Assembly (NCBI RefSeq): GCF_000294655.1
Contig: NZ_CAHP01000026.1
Coordinates: forward strand, 21,634 to 85,633
DNA from: Magnetospirillum molischianum DSM 120
GTDB taxonomy: Bacteria; Pseudomonadota; Alphaproteobacteria; Rhodospirillales; Magnetospirillaceae
Direction: 5' to 3'
Length of the DNA: 64,000 nt
Below are positions 1-9,991 of the stretch, in pieces. The notes below the pieces were generated by a model. That model saw only the letters and a list, made by a program, of their open reading frames with translations. It was not told the DNA's origin and did no database searches. The translations under genes and the position numbers were made by a program. Every line of letters starts with the position of its first letter. The first letter of the stretch is position 1.

Positions 1-180
1 GACCTCTACGGCCGTCACCTGCGGGTGGCGCTGATCGATCATCTCCGCCCCGAGCGCAAGTTTTCGGGCGTGGACGAATTGCGGGACCAGATCGCCCGTG
101 ACGCCGAAACCGCCCGGAACCGTCTGGGCGGCCTTCATTTCCCCGCGACACCCGGCCCAATGGTGCCTGTCGCTCCCTAG
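1..180 (+). CDS. ribF: RibF (bifunctional riboflavin kinase/FMN adenylyltransferase), C-terminal end only
   Basis: The window opens inside a reading frame that ends at the TAG at 178-180. The 59 visible residues begin DLYGRHLRVALIDHLRPE, which matches the end of the riboflavin kinase domain of RibF (the YGR-x-L-x-V segment followed by a basic helix). RibF converts riboflavin to FMN and then FAD in the cytoplasm. The gene ends 18 bases before ileS, and ribF-ileS-lspA is a common proteobacterial order, which supports the call. The N-terminal adenylyltransferase part lies outside the window, so completeness cannot be judged. Confidence 0.85.
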   Translation, partial: DLYGRHLRVALIDHLRPERKFSGVDELRDQIARDAETARNRLGGLHFPATPGPMVPVAP

Positions 181-198
181 TTCCCCCGGATTGCAGCC

Positions 199-3066
199 AT
201 GACCGTCGACCCCAAGACCACCGTTTTCCTGCCCAGGACCGATTTCCCGATGAAGGCCGGCCTGCCCGCGCTGGAGCCCCGGCTGTTGGAGCGGTGGAAG
301 ACCATCGGCTTGTTCGATCGGCTGCGCGAGGCGGGTGAGGGACGCGACCCGTTCATTCTTCATGACGGCCCGCCCTATGCCAACGGCCACCTGCATATCG
401 GTCACGCGCTGAACAAGATCCTGAAGGACATTATCGTCCGCACTCAGCAGATGCAGGGCAAGAACGCCGAGTATATTCCCGGCTGGGATTGCCACGGCCT
501 GCCGATCGAGTGGAAGATCGAAGAGAAGTACCGCGCCGCCGGTCTGGATAAGGACGAGGTCGATATCGTCGATTTCCGCGAGGAATGCCGTGTCTTCGCC
601 CGTGGCTGGATCGATATCCAGCGTGAAGAGTTCAAGCGACTGGGCGTTACCGGCGATTGGGACCATCCCTACACCACGATGACCAACCGTGCCGAATCGG
701 TGATCGTCGCGGAATTGGGCAAGTTCCTGCTCGACGGCTCGCTGTACAAGGGCGCCAAGCCGGTGCTGTGGTCGGTGGTCGAAAAGACGGCGCTGGCTGA
801 AGCCGAGGTCGAGTATCACGATCACACCAGCATCACGATCTGGGTCAAATTCCCGGTGGTGACCGCTTCCGTTCCCGAGCTTGAGGGGGCGAAGGTGGTG
901 ATCTGGACCACCACGCCCTGGACGATGCCGGGGAACCGCGCCATCGCCTTCGGGGCCGGGTTCGATTACGCGCTGGTCGAAGTCGAGACCGCCTCCGCCT
1001 CCGGGCTGGCCACCGTCGGCGAGCGGCTGGTGGTGCTGGCCGATCTGGTCGAGCAGGTGGCGAAGGATGCCGGTTGCACCTTCCGCGTGGTCGCCCGGAT
1101 CAAGGGCGAGGCTCTGGCCGGGACGGTCTGCCATCACCCGCTGAAGCATCATCCCGAGGCCAATGGCGGGTATGATTTCGCTGTGCCGTTGCTGGCGGGT
1201 GAGTTCGTGACCACCGACACCGGCACCGGCTTTGTCCACATCGCGCCGGGTCATGGCGAGGACGATTGGCATCTGGGCAAGGCGAACGGAATCGTTATTC
1301 CCGATACGGTCCAGGCCGACGGCACCTATTACCCCCACGTCGCGATTTTCGCCGGTCAGAGCGTGCTGGCCCAGGGTAAGAACGGTAAGTATTACAGTCC
1401 GGTCGCCAAGGGGGTGATCGCGGCGATGACCGAGTGCGGCACCTTGCTGGCGCACGGTAAGATCGAGCATTCCTACCCCCATTCCTGGCGGTCGAAAGCG
1501 CCGCTGATCTTCCGCAACACGCCGCAATGGTTCATCTCGATGGAGACGAACGGCTTGCGGTCCAAGGCTCTGGCCGCGATTGCCGAAACCCGCTTCATTC
1601 CGGCCCAGGGCCGGAATCGGATCGGGGCAATGATCGAGAACCGTCCCGATTGGTGCGTCTCGCGTCAGCGCGCCTGGGGCGTGCCGATTGCCGTGTTTGT
1701 CGAGAAGAAGAGCGGGGAGCCGTTGCGCGATCCCGAGGTGGTTCGCCGCATTGTCGAAGCCTTTGCCGCTGAAGGGTCGGACGCCTGGTTTACCAGCCCG
1801 CCATCCCGCTTCCTGGGCAATGAACGCGATGCCGACGCCTACGAGCAGGTATTCGACATCCTCGACGTCTGGTTCGATTCCGGCTGCACCCACGCCTTCG
1901 TGCTGGAAGGCGACGAATGGCCGCGCCAGTCTTCGCCCGCCTCGCTTTATCTGGAAGGCTCGGACCAGCATCGTGGCTGGTTCCATTCCTCGCTGCTGGA
2001 ATCGTGCGGCACGCGCGGCCGCGCGCCTTATGAGGCGGTTCTGACTCACGGCTTCGTTCTCGACGAAGCCGGACGCAAGATGTCGAAATCGCTCGGCAAC
2101 GTCGTCGCCCCTCAAGAAGTGGTCGATGCCCAGGGAGCCGATATACTGCGCCTGTGGGTGGCGGGGTCGGATTCGTCGGACGATCTGCGTATCGGGCCGG
2201 AGATTCTGAAAACCCAGGTCGATATCTATCGTCGCTTGCGCAACACGCTGCGTTATCTGCTGGGGGCGCTCGACGGTTTCGCGGTCTCCGAGCGCTTGCC
2301 TCTGGCCGAACTGCCGGAACTGGAACGCTCGGTTCTGCATCGACTGAGCGAACTGGACCAGAGCCTGCGCGCGGCGTGCGACGGCTTCACCTTCCATGGC
2401 TGGTTCGCCGAACTGCACACCTTCTGCGCCATCGATCTGTCGGCGTTCTATTTCGATATCCGCAAGGATGCGCTGTATTGCGACCGGCCGGATTCGCTTC
2501 GTCGCCGTGCCGCGCGGACGGTGTTCGACATCCTGCTCGACACTCTGTGCAAGTGGTTGGCCCCGTTCCTGTGCTTCACCGCCGAGGAAGCGTGGCTGGC
2601 CCGTCATCCGTCCGAGACCGGATCGGTTCATCTGGAGCAATTCCCGACCCTGCCCGCCGATTGGCGTGACGAATCCCTGGCCGTGCGCTGGGCGAAGATT
2701 CGTGACGTCCGTCGCGTCGTTACCGGCGCACTGGAGGTCGAGCGCGCCGCCAAGCGGATCGGATCGTCCTTACAGGCCAATCCGATCCTGACGGTATCGG
2801 AAGAGGTCCGCGACCTGCTTGCCGGTCTCGATCTCGCCGAGATCTTCATCACCTCGGGTGTCGAATTGGCGGTCGGATCGCCGGTGGAGGGGGCGTTCGC
2901 CCTGTCCGATGTTCCCGGCATTTCGGTTCATCCCCGTGTCGCTGAGGGCGTCAAGTGCGCTCGCTGCTGGAAGGTCTTGCCCGAGGTCGGCGATGCCGCC
3001 CATGACGGCGTTTGCCACCGCTGCGCCGATGCGATGGATGTCGCCGCGACGGCTGGGGGCGAGTGA
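199..3066 (+). CDS. ileS: Isoleucyl-tRNA synthetase
   Basis: A 955-residue class I aminoacyl-tRNA synthetase that charges tRNA-Ile in the cytoplasm. The HIGH signature is at residues 66-69, the KMSKS loop at 627-631, and the large editing (CP1) insertion lies between them. A C-terminal zinc finger is visible with cysteines at about 920, 923, 939 and 942, as in the bacterial zinc-containing IleRS form. Length is normal for the family. The start follows the ribF stop by 18 bases, and the stop overlaps the lspA start (TGATG), so the genes are probably co-transcribed and translationally coupled. No unusual features were seen. Confidence 0.98.
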   Translation: MTVDPKTTVFLPRTDFPMKAGLPALEPRLLERWKTIGLFDRLREAGEGRDPFILHDGPPYANGHLHIGHALNKILKDIIVRTQQMQGKNAEYIPGWDCHGLPIEWKIEEKYRAAGLDKDEVDIVDFREECRVFARGWIDIQREEFKRLGVTGDWDHPYTTMTNRAESVIVAELGKFLLDGSLYKGAKPVLWSVVEKTALAEAEVEYHDHTSITIWVKFPVVTASVPELEGAKVVIWTTTPWTMPGNRAIAFGAGFDYALVEVETASASGLATVGERLVVLADLVEQVAKDAGCTFRVVARIKGEALAGTVCHHPLKHHPEANGGYDFAVPLLAGEFVTTDTGTGFVHIAPGHGEDDWHLGKANGIVIPDTVQADGTYYPHVAIFAGQSVLAQGKNGKYYSPVAKGVIAAMTECGTLLAHGKIEHSYPHSWRSKAPLIFRNTPQWFISMETNGLRSKALAAIAETRFIPAQGRNRIGAMIENRPDWCVSRQRAWGVPIAVFVEKKSGEPLRDPEVVRRIVEAFAAEGSDAWFTSPPSRFLGNERDADAYEQVFDILDVWFDSGCTHAFVLEGDEWPRQSSPASLYLEGSDQHRGWFHSSLLESCGTRGRAPYEAVLTHGFVLDEAGRKMSKSLGNVVAPQEVVDAQGADILRLWVAGSDSSDDLRIGPEILKTQVDIYRRLRNTLRYLLGALDGFAVSERLPLAELPELERSVLHRLSELDQSLRAACDGFTFHGWFAELHTFCAIDLSAFYFDIRKDALYCDRPDSLRRRAARTVFDILLDTLCKWLAPFLCFTAEEAWLARHPSETGSVHLEQFPTLPADWRDESLAVRWAKIRDVRRVVTGALEVERAAKRIGSSLQANPILTVSEEVRDLLAGLDLAEIFITSGVELAVGSPVEGAFALSDVPGISVHPRVAEGVKCARCWKVLPEVGDAAHDGVCHRCADAMDVAATAGGE

Positions 3067-3578
3067 TGCGCTTCGGATTTGGTGCCGGTCTCGGCCTTTC
3101 CGCTCTGGTGATCGCGCTCGATCAGGCCAGCAAGTGGGCGATTGTCGAAAAAGTGATGCGGCCCGAGGGTGTCGAGGGCACTCCCTTTTACACCTTTCTC
3201 CGAATTGAGCTGACGCCGTTCCTCGATCTGGTGATGACCTGGAACCGAGGAGTCAGTTTCGGGATCGGTAACGGCGCGGCCTCGCTCGACCCGCTGATTC
3301 TGTCGGCCCTGTCGGGCGTGATCGTGCTTGCCTTGGTCGGCTGGCTGTATCGCGCCGGGTCGTCGGTGGTTCGGCTGGCGGTCGCGCTGATCGTCGGCGG
3401 TGCGGTTGGAAATATCATCGATCGTTTGCGCTATGGTGCGGTGGCCGACTTTATTGACGCTCATATTGCGGGCCATCATTGGCCTGCCTTTAATTTGGCG
3501 GATTCGGCAATTACCGTTGGTGCGGTGATTTTGGTTGTCGACTCCTTGTTTGGCGGCCGCGATTCGACTAAGACATAG
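3066..3578 (+). CDS. lspA: Lipoprotein signal peptidase (signal peptidase II)
   Basis: A 170-residue inner-membrane aspartyl protease that removes the signal peptide from diacylated prolipoproteins. Four hydrophobic segments are visible. The family motifs are the N-terminal DQ-x-SK (near residue 19), the GN-x-ID-R region near 116-120, and the two catalytic aspartates, D128 in VADFID and D146 in FNLADSA. The chosen ATG at 3066 overlaps the ileS stop; a longer in-frame reading upstream would add residues inside ileS and is not needed. It is followed 4 bases later by a predicted lipoprotein, a likely substrate. Confidence 0.96.
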   Translation: MRFGFGAGLGLSALVIALDQASKWAIVEKVMRPEGVEGTPFYTFLRIELTPFLDLVMTWNRGVSFGIGNGAASLDPLILSALSGVIVLALVGWLYRAGSSVVRLAVALIVGGAVGNIIDRLRYGAVADFIDAHIAGHHWPAFNLADSAITVGAVILVVDSLFGGRDSTKT

Positions 3579-3582
3579 AGTC

Positions 3583-4164
3583 ATGAGACAGAGCGAAGCC
3601 TCCGCGCGCATTCAGCACCGTCTGGCACCCCTTGTGGTGATACTGGCGGTTCTCTCCTTGTCCGCTTGCTCCGACGTGAAGCGGTCGCTTGGATATGAGA
3701 AGGCTCCCCCTGACGAATTCCAGGTCGTGCAGCGGGCGCCTCTCAGTATGCCGCCTGACTTCTCTCTGCGTCCGCCCCAGCCGGGCGCGACCCGGCCGCA
3801 GGAAGGCACGACCCGCGATCAGGCCCGCCGGGTTCTGACCGGGCAGCGTCTCAGCACGCCGGTCTCCACGGCGGGTCGGACCCAGGGCGATGTGATCCTG
3901 GTCAAGCGCTTTGGCGCTGAATCGATCCAGTCCGACATCCGCGTCCTGGTCAACAAAGAGTCTCAGTCCCTGGCCGAGGCGGAAAAAAGCTTCACCGATC
4001 AGCTGGTGTTCTGGCGCAAGTCCGAGCAGCCCGGCGTTGTGGTCGATCCGGTCAAGGAAAGCCAGCGTCTGCGTGAAAATCAGGCGCTCGGCAAGTCGAT
4101 GTCCGAGGGGCAGACCCCCCATATCGAACGGCGCAAGAAGGCGATCCTCGAAGGCATCTTCTAG
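3583..4164 (+). CDS. DUF3035-family outer-membrane lipoprotein
   Basis: A 193-residue protein with an N-terminal signal sequence ending in the lipobox LSAC, so it should be processed by the LspA encoded just upstream. The mature part is rich in Pro, Gln and Arg and contains the segment SMPPDFSLRPPQPG, typical of the DUF3035 family found beside lspA and M16 peptidases in alphaproteobacteria. That neighbourhood is conserved in many relatives (established knowledge). The molecular role is not known to me; a part in outer-membrane assembly or protein quality control is inference from the lspA/M16 context. The start at 3583 places the signal peptide at the N-terminus. Confidence 0.8.
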   Translation: MRQSEASARIQHRLAPLVVILAVLSLSACSDVKRSLGYEKAPPDEFQVVQRAPLSMPPDFSLRPPQPGATRPQEGTTRDQARRVLTGQRLSTPVSTAGRTQGDVILVKRFGAESIQSDIRVLVNKESQSLAEAEKSFTDQLVFWRKSEQPGVVVDPVKESQRLRENQALGKSMSEGQTPHIERRKKAILEGIF

Positions 4165-4291
4165 CGAGAGGAGAGGGGGGGCTTGCATCGCGCGGGTTCT
4201 CCCCTAGATCTCAACTGCCTTCGCCGGTTCATGCCTCTGGATGTTCGCACGGGCTGCCGATGCCGGAATTCTCGAATGGAGAAGACGCGGA

Positions 4292-5683
4292 ATGAAAATT
4301 CTTGCTCGGTCGGCGCTGCTGCTGGCGGCGCTGTTGGTTGTCTCGCGTCCGGCCGAGGCGCGGCTGTTCGATCCTCAAACCTTTACTCTGTCGAATGGGA
4401 TGGTCGTTGTGGTGGTGCCCAACCACCGCATTCCGATCGTCTCGCACATGGTGTGGTACAAGGTCGGTGCCGCCGATGAGGTCGAGGGTAAAAGCGGGCT
4501 TGCCCACATGCTCGAACATCTGATGTTCAAGGGTACGCCGTCGGTTCCCCCCGGTGATTTCTCGAAAATCGTGTCGCGCAATGGCGGCCGCGACAACGCC
4601 TTCACCAGTTCCGACTATACCGGCTATTTCCAGAATGTCGCCGCCGACCGGCTGGAACTGGTGATGCGGATGGAAGCCGACCGCATGGCCAATCTGACGC
4701 TGGATGAGGATAATTTCCGTACCGAGCGGGCGGTGGTGCTGGAAGAGCGACGTTCGCGCGTCGGCAACAATCCGGCGGCACGACTGGCCGAGCAAATGGA
4801 AGCATCGTTGTTCCTCAACAGCCCCTATCGCCGCCCGGTGATCGGGTGGGAATCCGAAATCGCCGGGTTATCGCGCGAGGATGCACTGGCGTTCTATCGC
4901 CGCTGGTACGCTCCGAACAATGCTGTTCTGGTGGTGGCCGGAGACGTCGATGCCGAGACCGTCCGCCCCCTGGCTGAGAAATATTACGGTGGTCTGGCTC
5001 GCGCCGACACCCCGCCCCGCCTTCGTACCGAGGAACCGCCCCCGGAAGCGGCCCGACGCGTTACCGTCGCCGACCCTCGTGTCAGCCAGCCGAGTTGGAG
5101 CCGTCTCTATCTTGCCCCCAGCCAGCGGACGGGCGAGTCGAGGCTGGCCCAGCCGTTGGAGGTTCTGGCGGAAATCATTGGGGGCGGCACGACCTCGATT
5201 CTGTACCGCTCCCTGGTGGTCGATCAGGGATTGGCGGCCCATGCCGACGCGGCCTATGACCCGGTTGCCGTCGGTCTGACCAGTTTCCGTATCGGCGTGG
5301 TGCCGCGCCCCGGTATAGGCCTGGACAAGTTGGAAGCGGCGATCGAGCGCGAGATTGCCCGCATCGCACGAGGCGAAATCCCGGCCGAAGAGGTTGAACG
5401 GGCCAAGACCCGCCTGCGCGCCAGCGTCGTTTATGCCCGCGATTCGCTGCATACCGGAGCCCAGGTGCTGGGCGAAGCGTTGGCGGTGGGGATGGCGGTT
5501 GAAGACGTCGAATCCTGGCCAGACCGGGTTGGCGCCGTGACTCCGGCCCAGGTGGCCGAGGCTGCCGCCAAGGTTCTCGATGCCCGTGCTTCGGTTACTG
5601 GCATGCTGTTGCCGATGTCCGGGGCCGCGCCTGTGCCCGCCGCCTTGCCTGCCGCTCTTCCCGTCACTCGGGGGATTCGCTGA
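4292..5683 (+). CDS. M16-family zinc metallopeptidase, catalytic partner
   Basis: A 463-residue exported peptidase of the pitrilysin/processing-peptidase (M16) family. The signal peptide covers about residues 1-23 (hydrophobic core, then AEA). The inverted zinc motif HMLEH is at residues 72-76, and a downstream glutamate in the ERAVVLEER segment can provide the third ligand. A second M16 domain follows in the C-terminal half. The ATG at 4292 is preceded by a GGAGAAG ribosome site and begins the signal peptide, so it is preferred over upstream in-frame codons. Its stop overlaps the start of the second M16 gene (ATGA). The two probably form a heterodimer in the periplasm or at the outer membrane. 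Confidence 0.92.
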   Translation: MKILARSALLLAALLVVSRPAEARLFDPQTFTLSNGMVVVVVPNHRIPIVSHMVWYKVGAADEVEGKSGLAHMLEHLMFKGTPSVPPGDFSKIVSRNGGRDNAFTSSDYTGYFQNVAADRLELVMRMEADRMANLTLDEDNFRTERAVVLEERRSRVGNNPAARLAEQMEASLFLNSPYRRPVIGWESEIAGLSREDALAFYRRWYAPNNAVLVVAGDVDAETVRPLAEKYYGGLARADTPPRLRTEEPPPEAARRVTVADPRVSQPSWSRLYLAPSQRTGESRLAQPLEVLAEIIGGGTTSILYRSLVVDQGLAAHADAAYDPVAVGLTSFRIGVVPRPGIGLDKLEAAIEREIARIARGEIPAEEVERAKTRLRASVVYARDSLHTGAQVLGEALAVGMAVEDVESWPDRVGAVTPAQVAEAAAKVLDARASVTGMLLPMSGAAPVPAALPAALPVTRGIR

Positions 5684-6996
5684 TGTCGCGTCTGATCGCC
5701 GTTTTCGCTCTGATGCTGGGGGTGGTCCTGACCGGGCTATCCGCTCCCGCCGCCGCCGTCACCGTCGAACGGGTGGTTAGCCCCGGCGGGATCGAGGCAT
5801 GGCTGGTACGCGACCATTCCAATCCGATTCTGGCGATGGAGCTGTCCTTTCGCGGCGGCGCGTCGCTCGATCCCGACGATAAATCCGGTCTGGCGATGAT
5901 GACCGCCGCCCTGCTCGACGAGGGCGCCGGGCCATATGAGTCGCAGGCGTTCCAGCGGATGCTGGAAGACCGGGTGATCGGCCTGTCGTTCGATGCTGGC
6001 CGCGATAGCTTCCGTGGCCATCTGAAGACCCTGACCGAGCATCGAGACACCGCCTTCGACCTGTTCCGGCTGGCTCTGACCCAACCGCGTTTCGATGCGC
6101 CTGCGGTCGAGCGGATTCGTGGCCAGATCGTCGCCGGGCTGATGCGCGAATCCGAGAGTCCCGAGGTTACCGCATCCAAGGCGTGGTTCCAGGCGGTGTT
6201 CGCCGGTCATCCCTATGCCCGTTCGCCGCGTGGCGAAATCGCCTCGATCAAGGCGGTGCGGGTCGCCGATCTGCGTGGTGAGGTTCGCCGTCTTCTGGCC
6301 CGCGACCGGCTGACGATCGGCGTGGTTGGCGATATCGACCCGCCCGAACTGGGGCGGTTGCTCGATGCCACTTTCGGCGGTCTTCCGGCGACCTCGCCGC
6401 CGCTGGCGGTGCCGGAGATCCGTCCCGGCGCGGCTGGTCTGGTGCGGATGATCGAGCGTGATATTTCTCAAACGGTCGCGACCTTCGGCCTTGCCGGGAT
6501 CAAGCGCGACGATCCCGATTGGTACGCCGCGACGGTGATGAACCACATTCTGGGGGGGGGCGGCTTCGCATCGCGTCTGACCGAGCAGGTCCGCGAAAAG
6601 CGCGGTCTGGCCTATTCGGTGTGGACCGGGCTGGTTCCACTCGACCATGCCGGGGTGATCCTGGGCGGTGTCGCCACCGAGACCAGCCGGTTCGACGAGT
6701 CGGTTGCTCTGATCCGCGAGGAGTTCCGCAAGCTGCGTGACGAGGGGCCGAGCGAGGCCGAACTGGCCGATGCCAAGACCTATCTCAACGGCTCGTTTCC
6801 GCTTCAGCTCGATTCGACCGTCGCGATCGCTCAGGTTCTGGTCCAGCTTCAGAACGATCGGTTGGGGCCGGACTTTCTCGACCGCCGCCCGGCGCTGATC
6901 GCGGCGGTGAGCGCCGACGATATCCGCCGCGTTGCCGCTCGTCTGCTCGATCCCGCTGCCCTGACCCTGGTTTCGGTTGGCCGCGTCACGAAGTAA
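5683..6996 (+). CDS. M16-family peptidase homologue lacking the zinc motif
   Basis: A 437-residue exported M16-type protein with an N-terminal signal peptide (hydrophobic stretch ending near APAAA). Where the active partner has HxxEH, this protein reads GLAMMTAALLDEG, with neither histidine present, so it should not bind the catalytic zinc. The C-terminal R/Y-containing substrate-binding segment (VREKRGLAYSVWTG) is kept. This active/inactive pairing is known for heterodimeric M16 enzymes such as mitochondrial processing peptidase and several bacterial pairs. It overlaps the upstream gene by 4 bases and is followed directly by a palindromic repeat. Confidence 0.92.
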   Translation: MSRLIAVFALMLGVVLTGLSAPAAAVTVERVVSPGGIEAWLVRDHSNPILAMELSFRGGASLDPDDKSGLAMMTAALLDEGAGPYESQAFQRMLEDRVIGLSFDAGRDSFRGHLKTLTEHRDTAFDLFRLALTQPRFDAPAVERIRGQIVAGLMRESESPEVTASKAWFQAVFAGHPYARSPRGEIASIKAVRVADLRGEVRRLLARDRLTIGVVGDIDPPELGRLLDATFGGLPATSPPLAVPEIRPGAAGLVRMIERDISQTVATFGLAGIKRDDPDWYAATVMNHILGGGGFASRLTEQVREKRGLAYSVWTGLVPLDHAGVILGGVATETSRFDESVALIREEFRKLRDEGPSEAELADAKTYLNGSFPLQLDSTVAIAQVLVQLQNDRLGPDFLDRRPALIAAVSADDIRRVAARLLDPAALTLVSVGRVTK

Positions 6997-6997
6997 C

Positions 6998-7039
6998 ACC
7001 AACTGGCCAACGCCTCAAATCGAGGGTTGGCCAGTATAA
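6998..7039. repeat. Dispersed palindromic intergenic repeat, copy A
   Basis: An imperfect palindrome lies directly after the M16 stop codon, between convergent genes. The left arm ACTGGCCAAC (7002-7011) pairs with the right arm GTTGGCCAGT (7026-7035). The loop contains TCAAATCGAGG. A second copy at 28770-28810 has the same outer ACCAAC and GTATAA ends, the same loop and a stem with compensating changes. It may act as a bidirectional terminator or be a REP/MITE-like element. Only two copies were seen in this window. Confidence 0.7.
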
Positions 7040-7061
7040 GTCTTGTGCGTGCGGGTCAGAT

Positions 7062-8903
7062 TTATCTCCGCCCGAACAGCTTTTCGATGTCGTTGAGGCC
7101 GAGGATGACGTGAGTAGGGCGGCCATGATTGCACTGGCCGGACAGGGGGGTTGTCTCCATCCGGCGCAACAGTGCGTTCATTTCAGGTAGACTGAGCCGC
7201 CGTCCCGCTCGCACCGAGCCATGGCAGGCCAGGGTGGCGCAAACGTCAAGCAGGCGATCTGACAGGGCCGTCGTCGCTCCCCATTCCGCCAGTTCATCGG
7301 CGAGATCCCGCACCAGCCCGGCGACATCGCTCATTTCGCCCAACAGGGCGGGCACCTCGCGCACCACGACCGCTCCGGCTCCGAACCCCTCGATCACCAG
7401 CCCCAGCGCGGCCAATTCCTCGATCCGTTCGACCAGCCGCGCCACCGCCGGTTCGCCCAGTTCGACCACTTCGGGCAACAGCAAACCCTGGCGGGCGACA
7501 CCACCTTCGGCCAAGGCCTGCTTCATCCGTTCGAACACCAGCCGCTCGTGTGCGGCGTGCTGATCGACGATGACCAACCCGGTCTGGGTTTCGGCGACGA
7601 TATAGGTGTCGTGCAGCTGCGCCCGTGCCGCTCCCAACGGATAGTCGGTGGCGGCATGAGCGGAATCCGCTATTCCGGCGTCTCCCGACGGGGCGGCGGG
7701 GGGAAGAAACAGGCCGGGAATCGACTCGGCCAGACCGGGAAAGGCTCCACCTAGTGGAGCCTGAGCGGCTTGTCCCGCCGACAGGGCCGCTGACGGCGGA
7801 CGCGGCGGCGGCGACCAGGACGAGACCGGCCGATATGGTGCCGCGGTGGGTGAGGGGGGGCGGCCCAGCGCCCCTAAGGCATCGTTGGTCAGGGTCGAAG
7901 TCGCCCGGTGTCCGGCGGCGGTCAGGGCGTGACGGATTGCGCCGACGATCAGTCCGCGCACCAGCCCGGCATCACGAAAGCGAACCTCGGCCTTGGCGGG
8001 GTGGACGTTGACGTCAACCTGATCGGGGTCGAGGTCGAGGAACAGCGCCACCACCGGGTGACGGTCGCGGGCCAGAACGTCCTGATAAGCGCCGCGCACC
8101 GCACCGATTACCAGCCGGTCGCGGACTGGGCGTCCGTTGACGAACAGGTATTGTTGGGCGGCGGTGGCGCGGTTGTAGGTCGGCAGTCCAGCCCAGCCGG
8201 TCAGGCGGACGCCTTCGCGCTCGGCGTCCAGCGCCAGGGCGTTGGCCTCGAACTCGCGTCCGACTACCTGGGCCAGCCGCGCCAATCGTGCCGTCTCGCC
8301 TCCCCGCGCCGGGAGGTCGAGCGACCGCCGCCCGCCATCGCTCAGTGAAAAGGAAATGTCGGGATGGGCCATCGCCAGCCGTTCGATTACCTCGATCGCA
8401 TGGCTGGTTTCGGTGCGCGGTGCTTTTAGGAATTTCAGTCGGGCCGGGGTGGCGAAGAACAGGTCGCGGACTTCAACTCGGGTGCCGGGAGGATGTGCCG
8501 CCGGTTGCGGCTCGCCCTTCTCGCCGCCTTCGACCGTCAGGCTCCAGCCTGAATCCGCCCCGCGCTTGCGGCTGGTCAGGGTCAGTCGTGCCACCGAGCC
8601 GATCGAAGGAAGTGCCTCGCCGCGAAAGCCCAGAAAGCGAATGCGGACCAGATCGTCGTCGGGCAGTTTCGAGGTGGCATGGCGTTCGACCGCCAGCGCC
8701 AGTTCGTCCGGAGCCATGCCAGCACCATCGTCGCTGACCGAGATCAGCGACTGGCCCCCTTCGGCGAGGACGACATCAATCCGTTTGGCCCCGGCATCCA
8801 GGGCGTTTTCGACCAGTTCCTTGACCGCCGAAGCGGGGCGTTCGACCACTTCGCCAGCGGCGATGCGGTTGACCAGCGTGGGGGGGAGAAGACGTATCGG
8901 CAT
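7062..8903 (-). CDS. mutL: DNA mismatch repair protein MutL, endonuclease type
   Basis: A 613-residue mismatch-repair protein that couples MutS recognition to strand removal. The N-terminal GHKL ATPase is clear: [11 protein letters not shown], the DDGAGM box and the FRGEALPSI motif. After a variable Pro/Ala-rich linker, the C-terminal dimerisation domain carries [12 protein letters not shown] near residue 445, which fits the DQHA-x2-E-x4-E metal-site motif of MutL proteins that nick DNA themselves, as expected where MutH is absent. The ATG at 8901-8903 begins MPIRLLPP, the usual MutL start. It is the last gene of the minus-strand run, 44 bases after a glycosyltransferase. Confidence 0.97.
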   Translation of the reverse strand: MPIRLLPPTLVNRIAAGEVVERPASAVKELVENALDAGAKRIDVVLAEGGQSLISVSDDGAGMAPDELALAVERHATSKLPDDDLVRIRFLGFRGEALPSIGSVARLTLTSRKRGADSGWSLTVEGGEKGEPQPAAHPPGTRVEVRDLFFATPARLKFLKAPRTETSHAIEVIERLAMAHPDISFSLSDGGRRSLDLPARGGETARLARLAQVVGREFEANALALDAEREGVRLTGWAGLPTYNRATAAQQYLFVNGRPVRDRLVIGAVRGAYQDVLARDRHPVVALFLDLDPDQVDVNVHPAKAEVRFRDAGLVRGLIVGAIRHALTAAGHRATSTLTNDALGALGRPPSPTAAPYRPVSSWSPPPRPPSAALSAGQAAQAPLGGAFPGLAESIPGLFLPPAAPSGDAGIADSAHAATDYPLGAARAQLHDTYIVAETQTGLVIVDQHAAHERLVFERMKQALAEGGVARQGLLLPEVVELGEPAVARLVERIEELAALGLVIEGFGAGAVVVREVPALLGEMSDVAGLVRDLADELAEWGATTALSDRLLDVCATLACHGSVRAGRRLSLPEMNALLRRMETTPLSGQCNHGRPTHVILGLNDIEKLFGRR

Positions 8904-8947
8904 CGCGACACTGTAACGCGGCCCGTGTCGTGGATGCCAGTAAACCC

Positions 8948-9988
8948 TTATCCCAGGCCGCCGATCCGCTCGAACGTCGTTGCCGCATCGTCCCAGCCCC
9001 AGCCGCGTTGCTGGGCCAGGGCGGCGCGGTGTTGACGCCACCATAGATCGTCGTCGGCCAGAACCTGGATCGCCGCCGTGGCGAAGGCGGTCTCGCCCTT
9101 GACGCAAAATCCGGTTTCGTTGGCGATCACCCGCTCGGACATGCAGGCGATGTCTTCCAGGACGACCGGCAGCCCCATCGCCTGGGCCTCGGCCACCGCC
9201 GAACAAAATGTCTCGCCGATATCGCCACGATAGAGCAGGGCGCGGGCGGCGCTCAATTCTTCTACCAATTGCGCCTTGGGTACCGGACCGCGCAGCACTA
9301 CCCCCCGGTCAGCCAAAGCCGCGGCACGGTCGAGCACGACGCTCATCCGATCGGCCTTGGCGGCTCCGGCCGCGCCATAGGTGGCGGCTCCGGCGAAGAT
9401 GTGCAGTTCCGCTCCCGGCACCGCCGGGCGGATGCGTGACGCCCACAGCTCCAGCAGCCAGTCGAGCGACCGCAGCGGGTTCGAGGTAAAGATTGCTCGT
9501 GGCGGCGGCACCTGCTCGCGGGCGGTGGCGTGGCGGAACAGATCGGTGACGCCATAGGGCACGATCTCACGCCCACCGGCAAAGGCCCAGCCGGGATAGG
9601 TTCCGGCCTGGCTGGCTCCCGAAAAGACGATCACCGGGCGGCGGAGCGCCAGTTTCCACTGATAGCGCGCCTTCAGCAGATATCCGGCCGGGTTGTGAAT
9701 CCAAAAGATCGAGCGGCGCGCCTTGGGGCACAGCCGGATCAGCTTGTCGCCGCGATTGGCGATGTAGAGATCGGCCGACTCAGGCACGCCCTGGTCGATT
9801 GGACGCCACCGCACGCCGCGATGCGTGCGCTCGGTCGGGCATTTGTTGCAAACGACGACTTCGTGGCCGCGTGCGGCCAGGGCGTTGGCCATTTCGATGA
9901 ACGAGGTTTCGGCCCCGCCCATCGGCCTTTCCTCCAGGCTGGCACCGTCGAAGACGATGCCGTCATCGGTCATGACGATGCGGGCCAT
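8948..9988 (-). CDS. Glycosyltransferase (GT4-like, GT-B fold)
   Basis: A 346-residue predicted glycosyltransferase. The N-terminal part has the donor/acceptor loop typical of GT4 enzymes ([19 protein letters not shown], a GGAE motif before the first long helix). The C-terminal half carries the E-x7-E-like nucleotide-sugar segment ([17 protein letters not shown]). No signal peptide is visible, so it should act at the inner face of the membrane. It starts 3 bases after the stop of the adjacent GT2 gene, so it belongs to the same operon as the other glycan genes. Donor and acceptor cannot be read from sequence; LPS core or exopolysaccharide assembly is inference. Confidence 0.85.
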   Translation of the reverse strand: MARIVMTDDGIVFDGASLEERPMGGAETSFIEMANALAARGHEVVVCNKCPTERTHRGVRWRPIDQGVPESADLYIANRGDKLIRLCPKARRSIFWIHNPAGYLLKARYQWKLALRRPVIVFSGASQAGTYPGWAFAGGREIVPYGVTDLFRHATAREQVPPPRAIFTSNPLRSLDWLLELWASRIRPAVPGAELHIFAGAATYGAAGAAKADRMSVVLDRAAALADRGVVLRGPVPKAQLVEELSAARALLYRGDIGETFCSAVAEAQAMGLPVVLEDIACMSERVIANETGFCVKGETAFATAAIQVLADDDLWWRQHRAALAQQRGWGWDDAATTFERIGGLG

Positions 9989-9991
9989 GGG

